A stretch of DNA of 64,000 bases from Stenotrophomonas rhizophila (GTDB lineage: Bacteria > Pseudomonadota > Gammaproteobacteria > Xanthomonadales > Xanthomonadaceae), in assembly GCF_003651185.1 (NCBI RefSeq), contig NZ_RCDC01000009.1, forward strand, positions 62,001 to 126,000, in the 5' to 3' direction. The position numbers were made by a program, and so were the translations under genes. Shown one piece after another: positions 43,444 through 51,637 of the stretch (positions are counted from its first letter, which is position 1; every line of letters starts with the position of its first letter). The notes below the pieces were generated by a model. That model was given only the letters and a program-made list of their open reading frames with translations. It ran no database searches and was not told where the DNA came from.

Positions 43444-44720
43444 GCTGGCAGTGCCTCGGCCAGCGGCCAGTAAGACTCTGCATCCAGCGCCTGCAGCGCA
43501 TCGACCACGCGGCGGGCACTGCGGATGCCATCTTCGTGGAAGCCCCAGCCCCAGTACGCGCCGGCGAACCAGGTACGGCGATGGCCCTGGATCTCGGCCC
43601 AGCGCTGCTGCGCCCGCACCATCGCGTGGTCATGTACGGGGTGGGCGTACTGCAGACGGCGCAGCACGGTGGCCGGATCGACCGCCTCGCTGCGGTTGAG
43701 CGTGACCACCAAGGGCGTCGGCGTGTCGATGCCCTGCAGCAGGTTCATGCAGTAGCTGACCGTGCACGGTGCGAGCGGGTCGCGCGGTACATGCGCATTC
43801 CAGGCGGCCCAGGCCTTGCGGTCACGCGGCAGCAGGCTGGCATCGGTATGCAGCACGACCTCGTTGGGCTGGTAGCGGATCGCGCCCAGCACCGCGCGCT
43901 CGGTGAGATCGGCATCGGACAGCAACGCCAGTGCCTGGTCGCTGTGACAGGCCAGCACCAGCTGGTCGAAGCCTTCCAGGCCGGCAGCGCTGTGTACGCG
44001 CACGCCATGCTCGTGCCGCTCCACGCCGAACACCGGACACTCCAAGCGCTCGCGCACTTGCCAGCGGCTGCGCAGTGCATCGACGTACCTGGCCGAACCG
44101 CCCTGCACCACCCGCCACGGCGCGCGCCCGGTCATCTGCAGCATCTGGTGATTGGCCATGAACTGCACGAGATAGCGCGCCGGGAAGGCGGCCAGGCTGG
44201 CCGTCGGCGACGACCACAGCGCCGAGGCCATCGGCAGCAGGTGTTCGTCGATGAAGGTGCGGCCGTAACGGCCCTGTGCCAGGAACTCGCCCAGCGACGG
44301 GCCTTCATCGTCGCTTTCCAGCAGCGCCGGTGCCTCGCGGTAGAACCGGCGCAGATCCCGCAGCATGCCCCAGAAGCGCGGCGAGAGCAGATTGCGGCGC
44401 TGACAGAACAGGGTGTCCAGCGAGGTCGCGTTGTACTCCAGCCCGCTGCGCTCGCTGTGCACCGAAAAGCTCATCGTGGTCGGCTGCGACGCCACCCCCA
44501 GCTCGTCGAACAGGCCGGTCAGCAATGGGTAGTGGGCGGGGTTGAACACGATGAAGCCGGTGTCCACCGCCTGCGTGCGGCCATCGACCTCCACCTCATG
44601 CGTATGGGTGTGACCCCCGAGGTAGTCATTGGCCTCGAACAGCGTCACTTCATGCTGCTGGCTCAGCCACCACGCACTGGAGAGGCCGGCGATACCCGAT
44701 CCGATCACGGCGATACGCAT
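43440..44720 (-). CDS. FAD-dependent oxidoreductase (amine-oxidase-like, NAD(P)-binding)
   Basis: A 426-residue flavoprotein with N-terminal dinucleotide motif MRIAVIGSGIAGLSSAWWL and an amine-oxidase-like fold (FEANDYLGGHTHTHEVEVDG, FIVFNPAHYPLL). It closes with 'WFAGAYWGWGFHEDGIRSA', where a second FAD-contact motif is expected. In Rhodobacter an equivalent gene in a sigma-E regulon with cfa relatives is tied to oxidised fatty-acid (furan) formation; a similar lipid-oxidase role is inferred here. It starts one base behind the desaturase stop. Confidence 0.88.
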   Translation of the reverse strand: MRIAVIGSGIAGLSSAWWLSQQHEVTLFEANDYLGGHTHTHEVEVDGRTQAVDTGFIVFNPAHYPLLTGLFDELGVASQPTTMSFSVHSERSGLEYNATSLDTLFCQRRNLLSPRFWGMLRDLRRFYREAPALLESDDEGPSLGEFLAQGRYGRTFIDEHLLPMASALWSSPTASLAAFPARYLVQFMANHQMLQMTGRAPWRVVQGGSARYVDALRSRWQVRERLECPVFGVERHEHGVRVHSAAGLEGFDQLVLACHSDQALALLSDADLTERAVLGAIRYQPNEVVLHTDASLLPRDRKAWAAWNAHVPRDPLAPCTVSYCMNLLQGIDTPTPLVVTLNRSEAVDPATVLRRLQYAHPVHDHAMVRAQQRWAEIQGHRRTWFAGAYWGWGFHEDGIRSARRVVDALQALDAESYWPLAEALPA

Positions 44721-44721
44721 G

Positions 44722-45681
44722 TCAGTGCTCCGCCTTGGCCAGCACCCAGGCCGGCACAGGTTTGAGATCACGTACCAGCCCGAGCGCGGCCATCGCACGC
44801 AGGCCATACCAGGTGACATCCACTTCCCACCAGTAGAAGCCCTGACGCGCGGTGCCCGGGAAAAAGTGGTGGTTGTTGTGCCACCCTTCGCCGAAGGTCA
44901 GCAGGGCGAGCCACAGGTTGTTGCGGCTGTCGTCACCGGTGTTGAAACGCTGGCGGCCGAAGCGGTGCGCCAGCGAGTTGATGGTCACCGTGGCGTGGAA
45001 CAGCACCACGGTGGAAATGAAGAAGCCCCACACCAGCATCTGCCCACCGCTGGTGCCCCACGACGGCGCGATACGTTCCAGCAGTGCACCCAGGCCGAAC
45101 AGTGCCGCGGCCAGCGCGATCGGCACCAGCGTGTCGAAGCGGTCCAGCCAGCGCAGTTCGGGGTACTTGGCGAGATCGGGAATGCGTGACCAATCCGTGC
45201 GGAAGCCTTCCACCGTCAGGAACCAGCCCATGTGGCTCCACCAGAAGCCATGCACCGAGGGCGAATGTGGATCGGCGGCGGTATCGGTATGGCGGTGATG
45301 GTTGCGATGATGCGCCGCCCACCACAACGGGCCGCGCTGCACGCTGGAGGCGCCGATCAGCGCGAAGATGAACTGCACGGCCCGCGACGTCTGGAACGTG
45401 CGGTGGGAGAAGTAGCGGTGGTAGAAGGCCGTGATCGCAAACATGCGCACCGCGTACAGCGCGACCGCCACGCCGACCGCGACCCACGACACACCCACCC
45501 AGATGACCGCCAGGCAGGCCAGGTGCATCGCCGCGAACGGGATGGCCCGCACCCAGTCCACACGCTGCGGCTGGCCGGTCACGGCAGCCGCATCGGTGCG
45601 GGTGTCGAACCAGCGCAGCAGCGTCGCCCAGCGACGTGGCTGTGCGGTGCGTCCTGCGTCCGGGGTGGGGCTGTCCGACAT
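44722..45681 (-). CDS. Acyl-CoA/phospholipid delta-9-type fatty acid desaturase
   Basis: A 319-residue di-iron membrane desaturase, first gene of the eight-gene lipid operon. The three histidine boxes are intact: HRYFSH, HRNHHRHTD and HNNHH, with membrane pairs on either side. It introduces a cis double bond into acyl chains, giving substrate for the cyclopropane/methyl transferases downstream. A well-defined ECF-type promoter lies 26 bp before the ATG. Start MSDSPTPDAGRT. Confidence 0.94.
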   Translation of the reverse strand: MSDSPTPDAGRTAQPRRWATLLRWFDTRTDAAAVTGQPQRVDWVRAIPFAAMHLACLAVIWVGVSWVAVGVAVALYAVRMFAITAFYHRYFSHRTFQTSRAVQFIFALIGASSVQRGPLWWAAHHRNHHRHTDTAADPHSPSVHGFWWSHMGWFLTVEGFRTDWSRIPDLAKYPELRWLDRFDTLVPIALAAALFGLGALLERIAPSWGTSGGQMLVWGFFISTVVLFHATVTINSLAHRFGRQRFNTGDDSRNNLWLALLTFGEGWHNNHHFFPGTARQGFYWWEVDVTWYGLRAMAALGLVRDLKPVPAWVLAKAEH

Positions 45682-45707
45682 GACTCGCTTCTCCTGAGGC
45701 GTTAACA

Positions 45708-45739
45708 GGAGATACGACAGGGCACGGCGTTTGGATGCA
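45708..45739 (-). promoter_or_regulatory. ECF-sigma promoter of the lipid operon (P1)
   Basis: On the minus strand, the -35 element TGCATCCAAAC (45739-45729), a 13-nt spacer and the -10 element GTATCTCC (45715-45708) lie 26 bp before the desaturase ATG. Both elements are identical to those before the sigma operon (48034-48003), with the same spacer length and the same distance to the start codon. Confidence 0.85.
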
Positions 45740-45771
45740 CGGATCCGGAAAAAAACCGCGACTCCGTGCGA

Positions 45772-46557
45772 TTACAGGTTGGCGATGTCGCCCTTGGCGA
45801 TGATCGGGCCGGTCGGAATGCCTTGCGGCGCACCGGTCGACGGTTCCAGCGTGATCGCCAGCACCGAGCCGTTCACAAGCGCATCACGCAGCGTGTCGGG
45901 TACGGCCACGGTATGCGCGCGGTCGATGGAGACCAGGCCCAGCGAACGCGGGGCGCCGCCGGCCGGGATCAGCCACAGCTCGGGTGCACGGCCGGCCGCA
46001 TCGGCCGCGGCCGGGACCGGCACCATCAGCACCTTGCCCTGGGCCTTGTCGACCGAGGCCAGCCAGCCCGGCGTGCCATCGTCGTGCAGCAGCGGCGTGA
46101 CCGGCTTGGTGGCCTGCTCCGGCTCGGCCGGTGTCGTCGGCGCGGTCGGCGTCACCGCCACCGGCGAGAGCGAAGGCGCGGTCGGCTCCAGATCGCGGCG
46201 GCTGAACACCGCCACCAGTGCCAGCGCAGCAGCCAGCGCGGTCATGCCCTGCCAGAAACCGGTGCGCTGCCACACCCGAGGCGAGGCGGCCGTTGCGGCT
46301 GGCCAGCCGAGCGAGGTGCGGATGCGCGGCCACAGATGCGCGGGCACCGCTTCGGTACCGAGCGACTCGAGCAGGGGCGCAAGGCGGTTCTCCCACTGGG
46401 CCACCAATCGCGCGAAGCCGGGATCGCTGGCGATGCGGCGTTCAACCTCGGCACGCTGGGCGGCATCGAGTACGCCCAGCACGTATTCGCCGGCCAGGAT
46501 GTCGGCGCTCGGCGGCTCGCCGTCGTCGTGCAGATCGTGGAGGTCGCGAACGTTCAT
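45772..46557 (-). CDS. Anti-sigma factor, RskA-like
   Basis: A 261-residue membrane anti-sigma factor. The cytoplasmic N-terminal sigma-binding domain (about 1-95, LAGEYVLGVLDAAQRAEVERRI, VAQWENRLAPLLESL) is followed by one membrane helix (about 105-122, GMTALAAALALVAVF), a Pro/Thr linker and a periplasmic RskA domain ending GAPQGIPTGPIIAKGDI. It lacks the zinc motif HxxxCxxC found in ChrR-type anti-sigmas that guard similar lipid regulons, so signalling probably goes through the periplasmic domain or proteolysis. Its ATG overlaps the sigma-factor stop. Confidence 0.9.
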   Translation of the reverse strand: MNVRDLHDLHDDGEPPSADILAGEYVLGVLDAAQRAEVERRIASDPGFARLVAQWENRLAPLLESLGTEAVPAHLWPRIRTSLGWPAATAASPRVWQRTGFWQGMTALAAALALVAVFSRRDLEPTAPSLSPVAVTPTAPTTPAEPEQATKPVTPLLHDDGTPGWLASVDKAQGKVLMVPVPAAADAAGRAPELWLIPAGGAPRSLGLVSIDRAHTVAVPDTLRDALVNGSVLAITLEPSTGAPQGIPTGPIIAKGDIANL

Positions 46558-47201
46558 CGTTCCAGGCACACCCGCAGTTGACCCAGCCCGCGGCGGATCC
46601 AGCTCTTCACCGAGCCCAGCGGCGAACCGATGCGGCGCGCCAATTCTTCATAGCTCGCGCCATCGAGGAAGGCCAGCCGGATCAAGGATCGCCGGCGCGG
46701 TTCCAAGGTTTCCAGGCACGCCTGCAGGCGCTCGTGGTCGGAGGCCTGCTCGGCGGCAAAGGCAGGCTGTGGCGCGAGATCGGGAATCTCTTCCGCCACC
46801 GACAGATCATCCAGCACGCGCGGCGGCGCGGCGCGCAGGCGGTCGATCGAGCGGTTGCGCGCCAGCATCGACAGCCAGGTCATGGCCGCCGCCTTGGCGC
46901 GGTCGAACTGCGCCGCCTTGTTCCAGACCGTGGTGAAGACGTCCTGCAGTACCTCTTCGGCATCGCCGCGGTCGCGCAGCACGTGCAGGCAGATCGCGAA
47001 CAGGCGGCCAGAGGCCAGCTGATAGACCGATTCGAAGGCCTGGCGATCGCCAGCGGCCACCCGGGCGAGCAACTCGTCCAGACGGTGGGATGCGGCGGTG
47101 GCGGCAGCGTCCAGCTCGGGCATCGCAGGCTCAATGTCGATAACGGGCGTATCGGCATCGTCCTTGCTTGCGAGGCTGGCTGCAAGGGGGCGCTCAGGCA
47201 C
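46554..47201 (-). CDS. ECF sigma factor (RpoE/SigK type)
   Basis: A 215-residue RNA polymerase sigma factor of the extracytoplasmic-function class. Region 2 (LFAICLHVLRDRGDAEEVLQDVFTTVWNKAAQFD, WLSMLARNRSIDRLR) and region 4 (LEPRRRSLIRLAFLDGASYEELARRIGSPLGSVKSWIRRGLGQL) are complete. It is the second gene in a sigma operon (secreted protein-sigma-anti-sigma). Two identical promoters, one before this operon and one before the lipid operon, are the predicted targets. Its start overlaps the upstream gene by 8 bp. Confidence 0.93.
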   Translation of the reverse strand: MPERPLAASLASKDDADTPVIDIEPAMPELDAAATAASHRLDELLARVAAGDRQAFESVYQLASGRLFAICLHVLRDRGDAEEVLQDVFTTVWNKAAQFDRAKAAAMTWLSMLARNRSIDRLRAAPPRVLDDLSVAEEIPDLAPQPAFAAEQASDHERLQACLETLEPRRRSLIRLAFLDGASYEELARRIGSPLGSVKSWIRRGLGQLRVCLER

Positions 47202-47976
47202 CGCATGTCTTCACCAGCGGCTGCGTACGCGCGGCGGACAACTCTGCCGCAGGCGTGGCAACGGGAGCCGCCGGAAACTCGACCCGCACCTGCGGGTACT
47301 TGCCCTTCTCATCGCGGACGTTGCCGGTGCCGGTGAACTGCAGCAGCCGCTGGTCCGCGGTGGCATAGACCAGGGTGACCGGGGGCACCGCGAAACCGAA
47401 CCACGCATCGAGCTTCATCTGCAACTGCTCGGCCGGTTGACCCTGCCAGGTCACCGCACCCGTGCGTTGCACTTTCAGCGGCACCAGGCGCTGACGGCTG
47501 GGCAGCAGGAACTGGAACGCCACGCTCTGCCCCGCCTGCAACGCCGCCCAATGGCTGCGCACCGCCGCGTCGAAACCGGCATCCACCACCGCGCCCGGCG
47601 GAACCGCGATGGCGCGGCTGAATGTCGGTGCCTGCGCGCTGGCACGGACCGATACCTGGCGGGTAGCGGCACCGCCGCGCACGCCTTCCTGATACCCATC
47701 GCGGCCATCGTCCAAGGTGAAATCAGGCGTCTGCGGGCTGCCCTGCGGGGTCATCCACTTGCGCGCAAACGGGCGCCCATCGCTGCAGCGGTACAGCACC
47801 AGCCGCGACTGTGCGCTTGCCGGCCCCTGCAGCCAATGGGTCTCGCGGTAGAGCAGGCGCCCATCGGCGGTGGCGTACGCGCGGCCTTCCTGGCGCTGCA
47901 CGGTCTGCGCGGCGGCACTCACGGGGGCGGCGATCACCGACAGCAGCAGGATCAGGCAGGGCAAGGGCTGGCGCAT
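47194..47976 (-). CDS. Secreted protein of unknown function, first in the sigma operon
   Basis: A 260-residue protein with signal peptide MRQPLPCLILLLSVIAAPVSA. The mature part appears beta-rich (GRAYATADGRLLYRETHWLQG, LVYATADQRLLQFTGTGNVRDEKG), with three cysteines (one in RCSDGRP, one near the C-terminus, one in the signal). I do not recognise the family. It is translated in overlap with the ECF sigma gene and is transcribed from the same predicted sigma-dependent promoter. A role as periplasmic sensor or lipid-handling protein for the system is plausible but unproven. Confidence 0.8.
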   Translation of the reverse strand: MRQPLPCLILLLSVIAAPVSAAAQTVQRQEGRAYATADGRLLYRETHWLQGPASAQSRLVLYRCSDGRPFARKWMTPQGSPQTPDFTLDDGRDGYQEGVRGGAATRQVSVRASAQAPTFSRAIAVPPGAVVDAGFDAAVRSHWAALQAGQSVAFQFLLPSRQRLVPLKVQRTGAVTWQGQPAEQLQMKLDAWFGFAVPPVTLVYATADQRLLQFTGTGNVRDEKGKYPQVRVEFPAAPVATPAAELSAARTQPLVKTCGA

Positions 47977-48002
47977 GGGGGTCCAAACGGGCGGGCTTGC
48001 AG

Positions 48003-48034
48003 GGAGATACGCAGTTGACGGTGGTTTGGATGCA
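48003..48034 (-). promoter_or_regulatory. ECF-sigma promoter of the sigma operon (P2)
   Basis: On the minus strand, TGCATCCAAAC (48034-48024), a 13-nt spacer and GTATCTCC (48010-48003) lie 26 bp before the ATG of the secreted-protein gene. They are the same as promoter P1 of the lipid operon, which implies autoregulation by the encoded sigma factor. Confidence 0.85.
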
Positions 48035-48114
48035 GTGGGGTGAATCGGGCAAACGACTTGACCATCGCTCGCCTTCGGCCTACCTTGTGCTCGCCGAAGG
48101 TATCCATCGCTTCA

Positions 48115-48305
48115 TGCAGATGAAGGGATGGATTTAAACGGGAATCCGGTGAAGGCGCCTCGCGCGCCCATTCCGGAGCTGCCCCGCAGCGGTGAATGGA
48201 AACGACTCCTGCCAACAGCACTGGGCCTTCGCGCCTGGGAAGCGGCAGGTACTAGGTGGGCGCCCGCGCCCGTGTCCATCAGCCCGAATACCGGCCCCGG
48301 CCGGA
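48115..48305 (+). ncRNA. Cobalamin (AdoCbl) riboswitch upstream of metE
   Basis: The conserved blocks of the B12-box aptamer occur in order: TTTAAACGGGAATCCGGTG (about 48133), CCGGAGCTGCCCCGCAGCGGTGA (from 48173), GGAAACGA (48199), CACTGGG, GGGAAGCGGC and AGCCCGAATACCGGCC (48281-48296). The leader of a B12-independent methionine synthase gene is a classical site for repression by cobalamin. The outer boundaries are approximate. Confidence 0.92.
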
Positions 48306-48322
48306 GGACATGACCGTCCTCC
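48303..48322 (+). promoter_or_regulatory. Hairpin at the 3' edge of the riboswitch
   Basis: A 7-bp stem GGAGGAC/GTCCTCC with loop ATGACC overlaps the end of the aptamer. There is no T-run. It may be part of the expression platform, as may a complement TGGAACGT (48332-48339) that can pair with ACGTTCCA directly before the metE start (48520-48527). Confidence 0.5.
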
Positions 48323-48527
48323 GATTCGACCTGGAACGTCCGCGGGGAGGTTGCCGGGGTCTGCCGCCATGCCGCCTGCATGGCGCTGCCCCCGTGCGTC
48401 CGCTTCACGGCATCCGGTTCGCCCGCGGGGGCGAAGGTCGCTGGCGGGGCGGAACGGGCTGCAAGGCCCCGGACGGCGCGCGGTTCCTTCGTTCCTCAAT
48501 GCCCCTACGCAATGAGGACACGTTCCA

Positions 48528-50825
48528 ATGACCACTGTTACCAATTTGGGTTTTCCGCGCATCGGCGCCAAGCGCGAACTCAAGCGCGCGCTCGAAGCCT
48601 TCTGGTCCGGCGAGAGCAGCGCCGCGTCGCTGCAGGACACCGCGGCCGAGCTGCGTGAACGCCACTGGCAGCTGCAGCGCGAGGCCGGCGTGGATGTGCC
48701 GCCGAGCAACGATTTCAGCCTGTATGACCAGGTGCTGGATGCGGCCTTCCTGTTCGATGCGATCCCGACCCGCTACCGCGCGCTCGCCGATGCCGAGCCG
48801 CTGAGCGGCTATTTCGCGATGGCGCGTGGCCTGCAGCGCGATGGCATCGACCTGCATGCGCTGGAAATGACCAAGTGGTTCGATACCAACTACCACTACC
48901 TGGTGCCCGAACTGCACGCCGGCCAGACCTTCACGGTGCGCGGCGACAAGCCGCTGGCCGAATACCGCCAGGCCAAGGCGCTGGGGATCGAGACCCGTCC
49001 GGTGCTGATCGGCCCGGTGACCTTCCTGCGTTTGTCCAAGACCACCGACGGCAGCAACGCACTGGACCTGCTGGATGCACTGCTGCCGGTGTATGTGCAG
49101 CTGCTGGGCGAGCTCAAGGCGGCCGGCGCGGCGTGGGTGCAGCTGGATGAGCCGCTGCTGGTGCAGGACCTGGACGAGGCCACACGTGCTGCCTACGAGC
49201 ATGCCTACGCGGTACTGGCCCAAGCTGCCCGCCCCAAGGTGCTGGTGGCGACGTACTTTGGTGCGCTGGAGGACAACCTCGCGCTGGCCGCCTCGCTGCC
49301 GATCGATGGCCTGCATGTGGATCTGGTCCGTGCGCCGGAACAGCTCGATGCGGTGATCAAGGCGCTGCCGGCCGGTCGCGTGCTGTCGGCCGGGCTGGTC
49401 AACGGCCGCAACATCTGGCGCACCCACCTGGACAACGCGCTGGTGCTGGCGCGCTACGCGCACGGCCATGTCGGCAGCGATGCGCTGTGGCTGGCGCCGT
49501 CGTGTTCGCTGCTGCATACCCCGGTCGATCTGGACCACGAAAAGAAGCTCGATGACGAACTGCGCAGCTGGCTGGCGTTCTCCCGGCAGAAGCTCGGCGA
49601 GCTGCGCGTACTGGCCGACGCGATCGATGCACCGGCGCGTGCCGAAGCACCGCTGGCTCATTCGCGTGCGTGCATCGAATCGCGCCGTCGTTCGCCGCGC
49701 GTGCACAACACGGCCGTCGCCGCGCGCCTTTCCTCGCTGACCCCGGCCGATGCACAGCGCCACAGCCGCTACCCGCAACGCCACCTGGCCCAAGCCGCCG
49801 CGCTGAAGCTGCCGCGCTTCCCGACCACCACGATCGGTTCGTTCCCGCAGACGCTGGAGGTGCGTGAGGCGCGTGCCCGCAACAAGGCCGGCAAGCTCTC
49901 CGATGCGGACTACGATGCGTTCCTGGCCACCCAGACCGAGCACTGCGTGCGCGTGCAGGAGCAGATCGGGCTGGACGTGCTGGTGCACGGCGAGTTCGAG
50001 CGCAACGACATGGTCGAGTACTTCGGCGAGCAGCTCGATGGCTTTGCCTTCACCAAGAATGGCTGGGTGCAGAGCTACGGCTCGCGCTGCGTGAAGCCGC
50101 CGGTGATCTTCGGCGATGTGACCCGCCCTCAGCCGATGACGGTGCGCTGGTCGCAGTACGCGCAGTCGCTCACCCAGCGGCCGATGAAGGGCATGCTGAC
50201 CGGCCCGGTGACGGTGCTGCAGTGGTCATTCGTACGCGACGACCAGTCCCGCGCGGACACCTGTCGCCAGATCGCACTGGCCCTGCGCGATGAAGTGACC
50301 GACCTGGAAGCGGCCGGGATCGGCGTGATCCAGATCGACGAGCCGGCGATCCGCGAAGGACTGCCGCTGCGCCGCGCGCAGTGGCGCGAGTACCTGGACT
50401 GGGCAGTCGAAGCCTTCCGGATCAGTGCCAGCGGCGTGCGCGATGCGACCCAGATCCACACGCACATGTGCTATTCCGAGTTCAACGACATCATCCACTC
50501 GGTGGCTGCGATGGACGCGGACGTGATCTCGATCGAAACCTCGCGCTCGCGCATGGAGCTGCTGGATGCCTTCGTGCGCTTCCAGTATCCCAACGAGATC
50601 GGCCCGGGCGTGTACGACATCCACTCCCCCCGCGTACCCGACAAGGCCGAGATGCTGGCACTGCTGCGCAAAGCCGCCGAGGTGCTGCGTCCCGAGCAGA
50701 TCTGGGTCAACCCGGATTGCGGCCTGAAGACCCGTGGCTGGCCGGAAACCCGTGCCGCGCTGGAAGCGCTGGTGGCCGCCGCGCGCGAACTGCGCGAGGA
50801 AACCGCCGACGCCAACGCCGCCTGA
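48528..50825 (+). CDS. metE: Cobalamin-independent methionine synthase
   Basis: A 765-residue enzyme transferring the methyl group of methyltetrahydrofolate-triglutamate to homocysteine. The N-terminal start TNLGFPRIGAKRELKRALE and both TIM-barrel halves are present. Zinc ligands are visible in QIHTHMCYSEFNDI (His, Cys) and NPDCGLKTRG (Cys). The leader of about 410 nt contains a cobalamin riboswitch, so expression should drop when B12 is present and MetH can work. It is followed by a GC hairpin and queH. Confidence 0.97.
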   Translation: MTTVTNLGFPRIGAKRELKRALEAFWSGESSAASLQDTAAELRERHWQLQREAGVDVPPSNDFSLYDQVLDAAFLFDAIPTRYRALADAEPLSGYFAMARGLQRDGIDLHALEMTKWFDTNYHYLVPELHAGQTFTVRGDKPLAEYRQAKALGIETRPVLIGPVTFLRLSKTTDGSNALDLLDALLPVYVQLLGELKAAGAAWVQLDEPLLVQDLDEATRAAYEHAYAVLAQAARPKVLVATYFGALEDNLALAASLPIDGLHVDLVRAPEQLDAVIKALPAGRVLSAGLVNGRNIWRTHLDNALVLARYAHGHVGSDALWLAPSCSLLHTPVDLDHEKKLDDELRSWLAFSRQKLGELRVLADAIDAPARAEAPLAHSRACIESRRRSPRVHNTAVAARLSSLTPADAQRHSRYPQRHLAQAAALKLPRFPTTTIGSFPQTLEVREARARNKAGKLSDADYDAFLATQTEHCVRVQEQIGLDVLVHGEFERNDMVEYFGEQLDGFAFTKNGWVQSYGSRCVKPPVIFGDVTRPQPMTVRWSQYAQSLTQRPMKGMLTGPVTVLQWSFVRDDQSRADTCRQIALALRDEVTDLEAAGIGVIQIDEPAIREGLPLRRAQWREYLDWAVEAFRISASGVRDATQIHTHMCYSEFNDIIHSVAAMDADVISIETSRSRMELLDAFVRFQYPNEIGPGVYDIHSPRVPDKAEMLALLRKAAEVLRPEQIWVNPDCGLKTRGWPETRAALEALVAAARELREETADANAA

Positions 50826-50850
50826 TCCGACCCTTGTAGACAGCCCCAAG

Positions 50851-50883
50851 GACCCCATCGCCGCCGTTGCCGGCGGTGGGGTC
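50851..50883 (+). terminator. Hairpin behind metE
   Basis: Outer stem GACCCCA/TGGGGTC and inner stem CCGCCG/CGGCGG form a strong hairpin 25 bp after the metE stop. It has no T-run and may only attenuate read-through into queH. Confidence 0.5.
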
Positions 50884-50895
50884 GACGAGAAACGC

Positions 50896-51585
50896 ATGAA
50901 CCCGCATGACCTGACACCGATCGACCGCCCGACCCTGTCCCTGCCCGACGGCCACACCAAGCTGCTGCTGCACTCGTGCTGCGCGCCCTGTTCGGGCGAG
51001 GTGATGGAAGCGATCACCGCCTCCGGTATCGACTACACGATCTTCTTCTACAACCCCAACATCCACCCGGTAAAGGAATACGAACTGCGCAAGCAGGAGA
51101 ACATCCGCTTCGCCGAGAAGCATGGCGTGCCGTTCGTCGACGCTGACTACGACACCGACAACTGGTTCGCCCGCGCCCGCGGCATGGAGAACGAGCCCGA
51201 GCGCGGCATCCGCTGCACGATGTGCTTCGACATGCGCTTCGTGCGCACCGCGTTGTATGCGCACGAGAACGGCTTTGCGGTGATCAGCAGCTCGCTGGGC
51301 ATCTCACGCTGGAAGGACATGAACCAGATCAACGATTGTGGCCACCGCGCCGCCGCACACTACCCGGGCATCCAGTACTGGGATTACAACTGGCGCAAGG
51401 GCGGCGGCGCCGCGCGGATGGTGGAGATCAGCAAGCGCGAGCAGTTCTATCAACAGGAATACTGCGGCTGCGTGTACTCCCTGCGCGACGCCAACCGCCA
51501 CCGTCGCGAGACCGGCCGCGAGCGGATCAAGCTGGGCGTGCTGTACTACGGCGACGGGACCTCGAAGCAGGGCGACGCCGACTGA
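50896..51585 (+). CDS. queH: Epoxyqueuosine reductase QueH
   Basis: A 229-residue enzyme performing the last step of queuosine tRNA modification, the non-homologous replacement for QueG. The iron-sulfur/metal cysteine motifs are intact: LLHSCCAPCSG, RCTMCFDMRF and EYCGCVYSLRD. The ATG at 50896 is selected. The protein is formerly known as DUF208. It lies 70 bp behind metE on the same strand and may be co-expressed, though no functional link is known. Confidence 0.94.
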   Translation: MNPHDLTPIDRPTLSLPDGHTKLLLHSCCAPCSGEVMEAITASGIDYTIFFYNPNIHPVKEYELRKQENIRFAEKHGVPFVDADYDTDNWFARARGMENEPERGIRCTMCFDMRFVRTALYAHENGFAVISSSLGISRWKDMNQINDCGHRAAAHYPGIQYWDYNWRKGGGAARMVEISKREQFYQQEYCGCVYSLRDANRHRRETGRERIKLGVLYYGDGTSKQGDAD

Positions 51586-51637
51586 CCGTTGCGGGGGCGT
51601 CGGCTAGACTGGACGCCCCCACAGCCGTGAAGCCGCC

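Noticed and set aside
48256..48531. Small gene in the metE leader
   Set aside because: The frame lies within the riboswitch and its expression platform. It has no ribosome site and no conserved features.
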